The notes under the pieces were generated by a model, which did not search any database, was not told the DNA's origin, and saw nothing but the letters and a program-made list of their open reading frames with translations. From contig NZ_CP056117.1 in the NCBI RefSeq assembly GCF_013375935.1, forward strand, positions 3,410,001 through 3,474,000: a stretch of 64,000 bases of DNA, given 5' to 3'. The DNA comes from Enterobacter cloacae. Lineage in GTDB: Bacteria; Pseudomonadota; Gammaproteobacteria; Enterobacterales; Enterobacteriaceae. The translations under genes and the position numbers were made by a program. Shown piece after piece: positions 16,748-25,780 of this stretch (positions are counted from its first letter, which is position 1; each line of letters begins with the position of its first letter).

Positions 16748-17726
16748 GGCGCGACTCCTGTTGTGGATACCAGCAGGCGGCCTGCTGACCCTCCGCGCCC
16801 GTCGTCAGCAGGGGCGGCGTTTCGCCACACTTCGCACCGGCCGCAAAGCAGCGCTCGCGGAAGGCACATCCGCGCGGCAGGTGGCTGAGGTTCGGCACCG
16901 TGCCGGGAATGGCCGGAAGTATTTCACGCGGCTCGCCGTTTTCCGGGGCGCAGCGCAGCAGGCCAATCGAGTAAGGGTGAACCGGACGCTGAATCAGGGC
17001 CCGGGTGCTGCCGCTTTCGATAACGCTGCCCGCGTACATGACGTACATACGATCGCAAAGCTGAGACACCACCGCCATGTCGTGGCTGATAAACAGCACC
17101 GACGTCCCGCTGGCGCGGGCCTTATGCTTCAGCAGGCGCAGCACCTGGAGCTGCACGGTCACGTCCAGCGCGGTGGTCGGTTCATCGGCGATGATAAGCT
17201 CCGGCTCGCAGGAAAAGGCGAGGGCGATCATCACCCGCTGGCGCATGCCGCCGGATAGCTCAAACGGATAGCGCTCCATCACCTGCGCCGCATCCGGGAT
17301 TTGCATCTCGCCCAGCAGGGAGATTGCCTTCTGCTGCGCCTCGCGGCGGGAAAGCGGCTGATGCTGGCTGATAACCTCCACCATCTGCTTCCCGATTCGC
17401 CGCGTGGGATTGAGCGCCGTCATCGGCTCCTGGAATATCATCGCCACCTTTGCGCCGCGCCACTGGCGGAGCTGTTTTTCCGACGCGTTCAGCACGTCTT
17501 CACCGAGAAGCGTGATGCGTCCGTGGTGTACGCGATAGCTGCCTTCCGGCAGCAGACGCATCGCCAGCATCGCGGTGACCGATTTCCCCGAGCCGGATTC
17601 GCCCACCACGCCGACAATTTCGCCCCGGCCAATCTCCAGCGAGACGTGGTTAAGCGCGTGAACCTCACCGCGAAAAATGGGGAAGCTCAGGTGCAAATCT
17701 TCAATCGATAATACGGCATCACTCAT
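16740..17726 (-). CDS. ddpD: D-Ala-D-Ala dipeptide ABC transporter, ATPase DdpD
   Basis: First ATPase of the same importer. The 328-residue product shows Walker A GESGSGKSV, Q-loop MIFQEPMTALNP, signature LSGGMRQRVMIALAF, Walker B LIIADEPTTALD and the C-terminal cysteine cluster (GCAFRERCFAAGAKC). It overlaps ddpC by 4 bases and ddpF by 8, so the permease and ATPase genes are translationally coupled. Confidence 0.93.
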   Translation of the reverse strand: MSDAVLSIEDLHLSFPIFRGEVHALNHVSLEIGRGEIVGVVGESGSGKSVTAMLAMRLLPEGSYRVHHGRITLLGEDVLNASEKQLRQWRGAKVAMIFQEPMTALNPTRRIGKQMVEVISQHQPLSRREAQQKAISLLGEMQIPDAAQVMERYPFELSGGMRQRVMIALAFSCEPELIIADEPTTALDVTVQLQVLRLLKHKARASGTSVLFISHDMAVVSQLCDRMYVMYAGSVIESGSTRALIQRPVHPYSIGLLRCAPENGEPREILPAIPGTVPNLSHLPRGCAFRERCFAAGAKCGETPPLLTTGAEGQQAACWYPQQESRHV

Positions 17727-18619
17727 GACTGCCTCCCTCCTGATTTAGGATCCAGCAGGTCGCGCAGACCGTCGCCGAACAGATTAAACCCGACCGCCGT
17801 GATCAGGATTGCCGCTCCCGGAAACGCGCAGTACCACCACTGGTCGAGCACGTAGTTGCGGCCCACGGCCACCATCGCCCCCCATTCGGCGGTAGGTTGC
17901 TGCGCGCCCAGTCCAATAAAGCCCAGCGTGGCGGCCATCAGGATCGCGCTGCCGATATCCAGCGAGGCCTGCACGATCAGCGGCGGCAGGGCGTTACGCA
18001 GGATATGCCAGGCGATCAGGTGCCAGCGCGATGCGCCAAAGGTGCGTGCGGCCTGCACGTAGGTAAACTGGCGCACCACCAGCGTCTGCCCGCGCGCCAG
18101 CCGCACGTAAAACGGAATGCGCACGATCGCAATCGCCAGCATGGTGTTAAACAGGCTTGGGCCGAGCGCGGCGGCCAGCGCCATCGTCAGCACCAGCGAG
18201 GGGATCGAGAGCATAACGTCCATTATGCGCATAATAACGGCGTCGCCGCGCCCGCCGAGCACGCCGGACAGGCAGCCGAGCAGGGAGCCAATACCGCCCG
18301 CTATCGCCACCACCGCCAGACCCGCCGTGATGGACTGCTGGCTGCCCACCAGCACGCGGCTGAACAGATCCCGGCCCACCTCATCGGTGCCAAACCAGTG
18401 CTGTGCCGACGGGGCCTGCAGGCGCGCGGTCAGATCCAGCGCGTTCGGATCGTGCGGCACAATCCAGGGCGAGACGACCATCAGCAGCAGCATCAGGATC
18501 ATAATTACGCCGCCGGCCAGCGTGAGCGGGCTTTTTCGCAATGTCCAGAACAGCTTTGCCCAGCTGACGCGCCGTTTTGCGGTGCTGACGGGCGCGGGCG
18601 TTTCCTGAGTTAACATCAT
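17723..18619 (-). CDS. ddpC: D-Ala-D-Ala dipeptide ABC transporter, permease DdpC
   Basis: Inner-membrane permease of the DppC class, 298 residues. It has one N-terminal membrane helix (about residues 29-49) and a five-helix transport domain carrying the EAA-type loop (AARTFGASRWHLIAWHILRN). The start at 18619 was chosen over an in-frame codon 36 bases upstream. GGAGG lies six bases before it, the length equals E. coli DdpC, and the ATG overlaps the ddpB stop in an ATGA pattern. Confidence 0.93.
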   Translation of the reverse strand: MMLTQETPAPVSTAKRRVSWAKLFWTLRKSPLTLAGGVIMILMLLLMVVSPWIVPHDPNALDLTARLQAPSAQHWFGTDEVGRDLFSRVLVGSQQSITAGLAVVAIAGGIGSLLGCLSGVLGGRGDAVIMRIMDVMLSIPSLVLTMALAAALGPSLFNTMLAIAIVRIPFYVRLARGQTLVVRQFTYVQAARTFGASRWHLIAWHILRNALPPLIVQASLDIGSAILMAATLGFIGLGAQQPTAEWGAMVAVGRNYVLDQWWYCAFPGAAILITAVGFNLFGDGLRDLLDPKSGGRQS

Positions 18620-19638
18620 TCGGCACCTCCGCGCCCGATTCGCGGGTCGATCCACAGGTACAGCAGATCCACCACCAGATTAACGAAGACATACGCCAGC
18701 GATACCACGACCGCGAAGCCCATGACGGCGGGGAAGTCCAGCGCCTGAATGGAGGTCACTACCCAGGCACCCATTCCCGGCCAGGCAAACACGGTTTCGG
18801 TAAGCACCGCCCCGTACAGCAGATCGCCCAGCGCCAGGCCAAGCACGGTTATGGAGGGGATCATGGCGTTGGGTAAGGCATAGCGCAGCACGATGTACCA
18901 GCCCGGCAGCCCGCTGGCGCGGGCGGTACGAATGTAATCCTCGCTCAGCTGCTCCAGCATCGCGGAGCGCACCTGACGCGCCACAATCCCCAGGTGCACG
19001 AAAGCCAGGGTCAGGGAGGGTAAAATCAGGTGCTGAAGGGCGTCGAAAAACACCTCGCCGTTGCCTTCCAGCAGGGCGTCCAGCAGATAAAAGCCGGTAA
19101 CGTGGGCGGGCGGATCGAGCCAGTCGTCCAGCCTGCCGCCGCCGGGCAGGATCTGCAGCTGACCGTAGAACAGTACGATAACCCCCAGCCCCAGCCAGAA
19201 GGCGGGGGTCGAGATGCCGGTCATCGCCATCAGCCGCACCAGATGATCCAGCCAGCGGTTACGGTATACCGCCGATAAAATGCCCAGCGGCACGCCGGCC
19301 ATCAGCGCCAGCAGGAGGGAGCAGAAGGCCAGCTCCAGCGTGGCGGGAAAGAAGGCCTTCAAATCTTCCGCAACGGGGCGTCCGGTGCGTATGGACGTGC
19401 CTAAATCGCCGTGCGCCAGCGCCTCAACATAGCGGCCGAACTGGATATAGAGCGGCCTGTCCAGCCCCAGCTGCTGGCGGATGCCCTGCACGATGTCGTC
19501 GCTGGCGCGATCGCCGGCCAGCAGGCGGGCCGGATCGCCGGGGATCAGGTGTGAAATAATAAAGGTAATAATGCAGACACCAGCCACCACCAGGATTAAT
19601 CCCCAGCAGCGCTGGCGCACGATGCTCCAGAACGTCAT
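18616..19638 (-). CDS. ddpB: D-Ala-D-Ala dipeptide ABC transporter, permease DdpB
   Basis: Inner-membrane permease of the DppB class, 340 residues and six predicted helices. It carries the characteristic N-terminus (ITFIISHLIPGDPARLLAG), the loop LGLDRPLYIQFGRYVEAL and the EAA-type motif ARASGLPGWYIVLRYALPNA. It pairs with DdpC. It starts 23 bases after ddpA ends. Confidence 0.93.
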   Translation of the reverse strand: MTFWSIVRQRCWGLILVVAGVCIITFIISHLIPGDPARLLAGDRASDDIVQGIRQQLGLDRPLYIQFGRYVEALAHGDLGTSIRTGRPVAEDLKAFFPATLELAFCSLLLALMAGVPLGILSAVYRNRWLDHLVRLMAMTGISTPAFWLGLGVIVLFYGQLQILPGGGRLDDWLDPPAHVTGFYLLDALLEGNGEVFFDALQHLILPSLTLAFVHLGIVARQVRSAMLEQLSEDYIRTARASGLPGWYIVLRYALPNAMIPSITVLGLALGDLLYGAVLTETVFAWPGMGAWVVTSIQALDFPAVMGFAVVVSLAYVFVNLVVDLLYLWIDPRIGRGGAE

Positions 19639-19661
19639 ACGCTTCCCCCCGGCGTGGGCCG

Positions 19662-21194
19662 TTACTTACTCATGGTGGCGATGTTAAAGACCTGCTCAAG
19701 CATCGGATTAAAGGTGAAGCCTTTGACCTCTTTGTTCATCGCCAGCTGGTAGTTCTTCTGGAACAGATAAACGTAAGCCGCCTCGTCAATGACCACCTTT
19801 TGCGCCTGCTGGTAGCTGCGGGCGCGCTCCGCCTGGTCCGTGGTTTTCAGCGCCGCCTGCAGTAGCGCGTCAACTTCCCTGTTCTCATAGAACGAGCGGT
19901 TGCCCGGCAGCCCCTTTTTGTCCGACTCGAACCAGTAGTTCATAAACATGTACGGGTCGGCGAAGTCCGGGCTCCAGTTGCCGATGGCAATGTCATAGTC
20001 GCCTTTGCCCACGCGGTCGCGCATGGTGGCGTTGGCCAGTTTCTCCAGCCTGACGTTAATGCCCAGCTTGCCGAGGCTCGCCTGGGTGGAGAGGGCGATG
20101 GGCTCCCAGTTCGGGTCGTTATCCGAGTAAAGGAACGTCAGGCTGGCCGGTTTGTCTTTCACCTTTTCCAGCGCCGCCCTGGCTTTGGCTTCGTCAAAGC
20201 TGTACTGCATGGCGTTCGCATCGAAGCCCCACATGCCGTCCGGGATCGGGCCGCGCATCTGCTTGCCGTTCCCGCTGAGAATGCCTTTCACCATCCCCTG
20301 ATAATCGGTCGCCCAGGAGACCGCGCGGCGCAATTCCACCTGATTCATCGGGGCCTTACCGTTGTTAAGATAGAGATAGGTCACGCGCAGGGACGGATAC
20401 TCCGCCACGGCCACTTTGCCTTCCTGCTTCAGGGCGGCAAGCTGATCCACCGGCAGCGCGTCGGCTATGTCCAGATCGCCACGGGAAAGCTGAAGGCGAC
20501 GCGACGCGCTTTCGCCAATAATTTTCACCGCTACGCGCTTAAAGTGCGGCTTTTCGCCCGGCCAGTGCGGGTTAGGCACCATTACCAGCTGCTGACCCTT
20601 GCGCCAGCTTTTCAGCATAAACGGGCCGGAACCGGCGGTGTTTTGCGCCAGGAAACCGCGAGCATCGTCGGCGGCATTGGCCTTCAGCACCGCCGGGTTG
20701 ACGATCGACGCGCCGTCGTTGGCCAGCGTATACAGGAACGGGGCAAACGGCTGGCTGAGGGTGAACTTCACGGTGTGCTCATCCACCGCTTCCACCTTTA
20801 AATCTTTCGGAAACGCCTCGGACGGCCCCTGGCCGATTTTCAGTAGGCGCTCAAACGACAGCTTGACCGCTTCGGCGGTTACCGGCGTGCCGTCGGAAAA
20901 CCTTGCGTTATCCGCCAGGGTGAACGTCCACGCCTTCCGATCCTCCGAGGCGTTCCAGCCCGTCGCCAGATCGCCTTCCACCTCCGTGGTGCCCGGCTTG
21001 TATTTCACCAGCCTCTGGTAGGAGGGATAGGTCACCGTCCAGTCGTTATTGTCGATAGTTACCGCCGGATCGAGCGTTTGCGGGTCGGCGGCCTTGCCAA
21101 TCACCAGCATATCTTTTGGCACAGCCGCCAGCGCGAGCGGGGCGCTCAGGGCGAGCGTAGCGGCAATCAGGGTCGTAAGCAGCGTTGTTTTCAT
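19662..21194 (-). CDS. ddpA: D-Ala-D-Ala dipeptide periplasmic binding protein DdpA
   Basis: Extracytoplasmic solute-binding protein (SBP family 5) that delivers D-Ala-D-Ala to DdpBC. The 510-residue product has a signal peptide (MKTTLLTTLIAATLALSAPLALA, cleaved before AVPKD) and family blocks such as RPSFERLLK-like VKLSFERLLK, YNGKAPMNQVELRRAVSWA and GNWSPDFADPYMFMNYWF. It lies between ddpX and ddpB with short gaps, consistent with one transcript. Confidence 0.92.
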   Translation of the reverse strand: MKTTLLTTLIAATLALSAPLALAAVPKDMLVIGKAADPQTLDPAVTIDNNDWTVTYPSYQRLVKYKPGTTEVEGDLATGWNASEDRKAWTFTLADNARFSDGTPVTAEAVKLSFERLLKIGQGPSEAFPKDLKVEAVDEHTVKFTLSQPFAPFLYTLANDGASIVNPAVLKANAADDARGFLAQNTAGSGPFMLKSWRKGQQLVMVPNPHWPGEKPHFKRVAVKIIGESASRRLQLSRGDLDIADALPVDQLAALKQEGKVAVAEYPSLRVTYLYLNNGKAPMNQVELRRAVSWATDYQGMVKGILSGNGKQMRGPIPDGMWGFDANAMQYSFDEAKARAALEKVKDKPASLTFLYSDNDPNWEPIALSTQASLGKLGINVRLEKLANATMRDRVGKGDYDIAIGNWSPDFADPYMFMNYWFESDKKGLPGNRSFYENREVDALLQAALKTTDQAERARSYQQAQKVVIDEAAYVYLFQKNYQLAMNKEVKGFTFNPMLEQVFNIATMSK

Positions 21195-21209
21195 GGCCGG
21201 GCTCCAGAA

Positions 21210-21782
21210 TTAGAGTGAGTGTGTGGTCGTAAAACAGGCGAACTGGTCATCCAGCAGCGGATAGCCTGCGGCGTTCGGCAGTTCGAAATGCCACCACTCG
21301 CTGCTGATGCCCACAAAACCGCCGCCGGACATCACGGCGTTAAGAAGCAGCCGGTTGCGCTGCGCCTCGGGCGGTACGGAAGGGTGCCAGGCGTGGGAAC
21401 GCTCGTGCATGTCGTCAAAGCCGGCCCCCATATCCAGCACGTTGTCGTGTTCGTCCATGAGCGTGACGTCAACGGCGGTGCCCCGGCTGTGGTTAGATCC
21501 AACCGCCACGTCCACGACGTATTCCGGATTCGGGCAGGCATCCCAGAGCTGCGCCTGCGCCTGCTGGGGGCGGTAGGCGTCGTAGACCACCAGCTTCAGT
21601 CCGGCCAGCGCGGCGATGCTGATGGCCTTTGCCAGCGCGGTGGCGGCATCCGTATGCAGCAGACACGTAGCCTGCTGGTAGATCGGGCGGCCGGTGATGT
21701 TGTCGGCGGTCGCGTATTTCAGATCGATATGCAGCGTGGGAAAGGTTTTCGCCACGTCAATCAGCTGATTCTCTTCGGGCAT
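21210..21782 (-). CDS. ddpX: D-alanyl-D-alanine dipeptidase, VanX family
   Basis: Zinc dipeptidase that splits D-Ala-D-Ala in the cytoplasm so it can be used as a carbon and nitrogen source. The 190-residue product shows all expected residues: Arg71 (DAYRPQQAQ), the zinc motif SNHSRGTAVD (His98, Asp105) and the catalytic/zinc pair in SSEWWHFEL (Glu162, His165). It is the first enzyme gene after the RpiR regulator and heads the transporter genes, as in E. coli. Confidence 0.94.
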   Translation of the reverse strand: MPEENQLIDVAKTFPTLHIDLKYATADNITGRPIYQQATCLLHTDAATALAKAISIAALAGLKLVVYDAYRPQQAQAQLWDACPNPEYVVDVAVGSNHSRGTAVDVTLMDEHDNVLDMGAGFDDMHERSHAWHPSVPPEAQRNRLLLNAVMSGGGFVGISSEWWHFELPNAAGYPLLDDQFACFTTTHSL

Positions 21783-21794
21783 AGCTCCGCTCCT

Positions 21795-22649
21795 TTAGCG
21801 TTCGAATTGACCAAACTCTTGTTGTAACTGTCGGTTGATTGCCAGACGCTCCGGCAGCGCATCCCCCAGCGCCTCCACCACGCCCGACAGCAGCAGGTTG
21901 AACAGGCAGCTCACGGGCGCCAGCGAATCCCAGAAATGGCCGGTATCGGTCTTCACCTGGAGTAAATCAATCGGGTAATCCCGCGCCCACGGGCACCAGA
22001 TATCGGTGATCAGCGCCATCGGCAGCCCTTTTTCACTCGCCACGCGGCAGTACTGACGGGCAATGGCGGAGTAGGCGCGGGTATCCGTCAGCACGATATA
22101 CGGGTGCGCAAAGCCGGAGTTAAGCGACTCCACCCAGCTGCCGGAGAGCCCTTCGGAATAGCTCACGCGCGGGCGCAGATATTCAAGATGGCTGAAGAAC
22201 GCGTTGGCGATCCCGCGCGTGGACTGGATCCCCAGCACGAAGACGGCGTCAGCATGGGTAAGCCGCTGAACGACCTGTCTGAACGTCTCGCTTTGCGCCA
22301 GCTGATAGACGTGGGCAATAGCATCCACCTCCAGCGAGAGGGAGCGCTGAACGCGATCCGACAGCGGCTGCTGCTGCTTCCAGGAGTCGAGGCGCTCGTT
22401 AATGCCCCAGGGCTGGCGGGGATCGCGCAGGCTTTTTTTGGCATCGTCCAGGTTGCGGTAGCCCAGCTTGCGCAGAAAGCGTCCGACGGTGATGCCGCTG
22501 GTAGCGGTTGCCAGCGCCACGCTCTCTGCCGTTTCAAACGGGATCTGCTCGACGTGCGCCAGCATCCAGCTCGCCACCCGCTTTTCGCTCGGGGTGAGCT
22601 GGCTGAAGGTTCCCTCGATACGGCTCAGCACCTCAGGTTTTGTCGTCAT
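21795..22649 (-). CDS. MurR/RpiR family transcriptional regulator of the ddp operon
   Basis: A 284-residue regulator with an N-terminal helix-turn-helix of the RpiR type (about residues 1-77: LTPSEKRVASWMLAH, SGITVGRFLRKLGY) and a C-terminal SIS domain for sugar-phosphate-like ligands (about 125-260: ADAVFVLGIQSTRGIANAFF, HPYIVLTDTRAYSA). It ends only 12 bases before ddpX and is therefore first gene of the operon. RpiR proteins often sense cell-wall sugars (MurR), so sensing of a peptidoglycan turnover product is a reasonable inference. AGGCGGT precedes the ATG. From memory E. coli has no regulator gene at this position. Confidence 0.85.
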   Translation of the reverse strand: MTTKPEVLSRIEGTFSQLTPSEKRVASWMLAHVEQIPFETAESVALATATSGITVGRFLRKLGYRNLDDAKKSLRDPRQPWGINERLDSWKQQQPLSDRVQRSLSLEVDAIAHVYQLAQSETFRQVVQRLTHADAVFVLGIQSTRGIANAFFSHLEYLRPRVSYSEGLSGSWVESLNSGFAHPYIVLTDTRAYSAIARQYCRVASEKGLPMALITDIWCPWARDYPIDLLQVKTDTGHFWDSLAPVSCLFNLLLSGVVEALGDALPERLAINRQLQQEFGQFER

Positions 22650-22916
22650 ACCGCCTCGCTGTTAACCGGCTGTCAAAGTCCCGATGTTTGTTACCTGATT
22701 AACAATGCAGGATGCGTGCCATACTCACACTGCGGCGAAAGCGCGCTGTGCTGCAAAGTTAATGCAATATTTAATTAACGAATGAACAACATTTGTGCAG
22801 CGTAGTTCACTTTTGGTGCAGCGCAGGATCTGACGGCTATCTATTTAGTGAATACGTCAGTCTCTTCACATTTTTTGGTAAGATGGCGGCACTATGCACA
22901 AGAGAGGGAGCCTCAC
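22650..22916. other. Divergent promoter region between the ddp regulator and the hydrolase
   Basis: About 270 bases that must hold the promoters of both directions. Several short A/T-rich -10-like boxes are present (for example TTAATGCAATATTTAATTAAC near 22760) but none could be assigned with confidence. Confidence 0.3.
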
Positions 22917-24390
22917 ATGGCGAATTTGCCCTGGCGGGTCAGCGTGCGCCTGATGGCTCTCGCAAAAAAACTGGCGATCGTCGTCGGGATCGTTCTGATC
23001 GTGCTGCTTTCGGTGCGCGTATATCTTTCACAGCAGGGGCCGGCGCTGCATTCGTGGCACACCTGGCGGGCAGACGAGATGTCTATGCGCGAGATGGACA
23101 ACGCGAGCTTTGCGCAGTACCTCACGCGTGAAAATGCCATCTTCAGCGATCTCGATAGCGAGGTGACGGCGAAAGCAACGGCGGAGGAGCGCACGCCGCT
23201 TAACCGCTACTACCGCCAGAGCCTGGTGTGGCCCGGCCAGTTTTCCCCGGATGCCAACCGATCCTTTGTCCTGAAGCCTGACGGAAAACCGCGCGGGGCG
23301 GTGGTGCTGCTGCACGGGCTGACGGATTCGCCCTACAGCGTCAGGCATCTGGCCCTGCATTATCAAACGCGCGGCTTCGTGGCCGTGGTCCCTCGCTTGC
23401 CCGGTCACGGCACCGCGCCCGGCGCGCTGACGGACGTTGACTGGGAGGCGTGGCTGGCGGCAACGCGTCTGGCGGTGCGCGAGGCGACGCGCCTGGCGGG
23501 TAACGATGTTCCCCTGCACCTGGTGGGCTACTCCAACGGCGGGGCGCTGGCGATGAAATATGCCCTCGACTCGCTTGATGCGCCTGAACTGCGCAAGCCT
23601 CAGCAGATCGTTTTGCTGTCGCCAATGATTGGCGTCACGGCATTTGCCCGCTTTGCCGGGTTCGCCGGGCTGCCGGCCATGCTGCCGGCGTTTGCCAAAG
23701 CCGCGTGGCTCAACGTTTCGCCCGAATACAATCCTTACAAATACAACTCGTTCCCGGTGAACGCGGCGCGCCAGTCGTGGCTGTTGACCCAGGCGCTGCA
23801 TGAGCAGATCGGCCGCGCCGCCCGGGAACACCGGCTGGCGCAGCTGCCACCGGTTCTCGCGTTCCAGTCGATCATGGATTCAACGGTCAGTACCCGCGCG
23901 GTGGTCACCGGGCTGTTTGACCAGCTCCCGGCTAACGGCAGCGAGCTGGTGGTTATTGACATCAACCAGGCCGGGAGCTTTCGCCCGCTGTTTAAGCCCG
24001 CTTCCTGGGCCGCGCTGGCCGACCTGCTGCCCGAGGCTCAAAGGCGTTACAGTGTCACGATTATTACCAACGCCAGCGCCGACAGTTACCAGACGGTCGC
24101 GAAAACGACGCCCGCGGGAAGCACGCGGGAGACGGCAATCCCGCTGCCGGTTACCTATCCGCGCGAGGTCTACTCTCTGTCGCACGTTGCCATTCCGTTC
24201 CCTCCCGATGACGATCTTTATGGCCGCCAGCCTGCGATAAAAAATCACTATGGTATTAGCCTCGGGACCATTGCCCTGCGGGGGGGAGACCTCGGTGCTG
24301 AGCGTCGGCAAAGATGCGCTGATGCGCGTGACGTCAAACCCGTTCTACGACTATATGCAGGCGCGTATCGACAGCCGTATCGGGGATTAG
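22917..24390 (+). pseudogene. Membrane-anchored alpha/beta hydrolase, frameshifted near the 3' end
   Basis: Serine hydrolase of the alpha/beta fold with an N-terminal membrane anchor (about residues 18-38, AIVVGIVLIVLLSVRVYLS). Catalytic elements are visible: the oxyanion turn VVLLHGLTDSPYS, nucleophile elbow GYSNGGAL, acid QSIMDSTVS and histidine SLSHVAIPFPPDD. The ATG at 22917 follows GAGGGAG. The frame is lost in a run of seven Gs at 24280-24286. With six Gs the protein ends LRGETSVLSVGKDALMRV... and stops at TAG 24388-24390 (about 490 residues). As written it runs in a wrong frame to 24437. All catalytic residues lie before the shift. The cause may be a homopolymer sequencing error. Substrate unknown; esterase or lipase-like. 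Confidence 0.75.
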
Positions 24391-24480
24391 TAGTACCGGC
24401 GCGGAATAGATTAGGTCACGCCGTGGAACTGTGTTAAACAGTACGGTCCAGGCGTATACCTCATATCGGACCCCGTTTCT

Positions 24481-25692
24481 GTGCTGACAACTCTCATTTA
24501 TCGAAGCCAGCTGAGCTTAACCTGCACCGTTGCAGAGTTAAGCGCGCTGGTTGAACGGGCCAGGATCCGCAACACGGAGCAGGGCATCTCCGGCATTCTT
24601 CTCTCCAGCGGCCGGGACGTTTTGCAAATTCTCGAAGGGACAGAAGAGAACGTGGTCGCGCTTTTTAAGACCATTCGCGAAGACAGCCGCCATCACGGCG
24701 TGGTCGAGCTGATGCGCGATTACGGTCCGCGCAGGCGTTTCGACAATGTCGGAATGCTGCTGTTTGACATTCAGGCCCGAACCCGGAAGGCGGTTCTGGA
24801 GTCGGTACTGCACTACAGCAAGCTGGAAAGCTATCTCACGTCTGACGATCGGGTGTTTAAATTCATCCAGACGTTTATCGTCGGCAAATCCTCTCCTCAA
24901 CCGACGGCACAGTATGAACCCGAAAAATGGACGCTCTCGCGGGAAGGTACGCCGTTCGGCAACGGGTTAGGCCTGTTGGCGGGTCAGACCTGCCAGTTTG
25001 CGCTGCAGCCGATTATCGAGCCGTCCGAGGGCAAAATTAGCTCTCTTGAGGCCCTCATTCGCGGCAACGACGGCGGCAGCCCGGAGCAGTTCTTTCGTAC
25101 GCTCGACCCCTCGCGGATCTACGAAACCGACCTGCAAACCAAGGCCTGGACCTTCGCGCTGGCAGAAAAGCTGGGCATTGGCAGCCACAAGCTGGCCGTC
25201 AACCTGCTGCCGATGTCGCTGGTTAACGTCCCCGGTGCGGTAGCGTTTCTGGTGGCGCAGATCAAAAAGCACGGCCTTCAGCCCGAGCAGGTGGTCATCG
25301 AAGTGACCGAAAGCGAAATGATTTCCGGGTTCAACCAGTTTAACAGCGCCATTAAGCAGCTCCGTGCGGAGGGGGTCGGGCTGGCCATAGATGATTTCGG
25401 TTCCGGCTATGCCGGGCTGTCGCTGCTTACCCGGTTCCAGCCGGACAAGCTCAAAATCGACAGGGAGATCGTCAGCGATATCCACCTGAGCGGGCCAAAG
25501 CAGGCGATTGTTAAGTCGATAGTCAGCTGCTGTACCGATCTGGAAATTACCCTGGTGGCGGAAGGCATCGAGAAGATTGAAGAGTGGTGCTGGCTTGAAT
25601 CCGCCGGCATTCGCCGCTTTCAGGGCTTTTTGTTCTCACGTCCGCAGCTGAATGGCGTGGGCGACATTTACTGGCCTCACCTGAAGCGATAA
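24481..25692 (+). CDS. bluF: BLUF-EAL photoreceptor, blue-light-regulated cyclic-di-GMP phosphodiesterase
   Basis: 403-residue fusion of a flavin-binding BLUF domain (residues 1-95) and an EAL domain (about 165-400). BLUF residues are present: Tyr7 (LIYRS) and Gln49 (VLQILEG). The EAL domain keeps the metal and catalytic set: E190-A191-L192, Asn241 (AVNLLP), Glu274 (VIEVTESE), Asp304-Asp305 (IDDFGSG), Lys325 (KLKID) and Glu361 (VAEGIE). This resembles the active Klebsiella BlrP1 rather than E. coli BluF, whose EAL is degenerate and works by binding the repressor BluR. It starts with GTG at 24481. No bluR-like gene is adjacent. A role in light-dependent c-di-GMP breakdown is a strong inference. 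Confidence 0.9.
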   Translation: MLTTLIYRSQLSLTCTVAELSALVERARIRNTEQGISGILLSSGRDVLQILEGTEENVVALFKTIREDSRHHGVVELMRDYGPRRRFDNVGMLLFDIQARTRKAVLESVLHYSKLESYLTSDDRVFKFIQTFIVGKSSPQPTAQYEPEKWTLSREGTPFGNGLGLLAGQTCQFALQPIIEPSEGKISSLEALIRGNDGGSPEQFFRTLDPSRIYETDLQTKAWTFALAEKLGIGSHKLAVNLLPMSLVNVPGAVAFLVAQIKKHGLQPEQVVIEVTESEMISGFNQFNSAIKQLRAEGVGLAIDDFGSGYAGLSLLTRFQPDKLKIDREIVSDIHLSGPKQAIVKSIVSCCTDLEITLVAEGIEKIEEWCWLESAGIRRFQGFLFSRPQLNGVGDIYWPHLKR

Positions 25693-25742
25693 GCAAAATT
25701 TCCCCACGCTTATTTCCCGGACCTGTCACCTGTGCTTAAATA

Positions 25743-25758
25743 GCTAAACCGGTTTAAC
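25743..25758 (+). promoter_or_regulatory. ScrR operator upstream of scrK
   Basis: GCTAAACCGGTTTAAC is a near-perfect palindrome centred 30 bases before the scrK start. Two related sites lie before scrY, as expected for the LacI-type repressor ScrR. Confidence 0.8.
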
Positions 25759-25780
25759 AAAATTTAGCTAAGAAGGTGAT

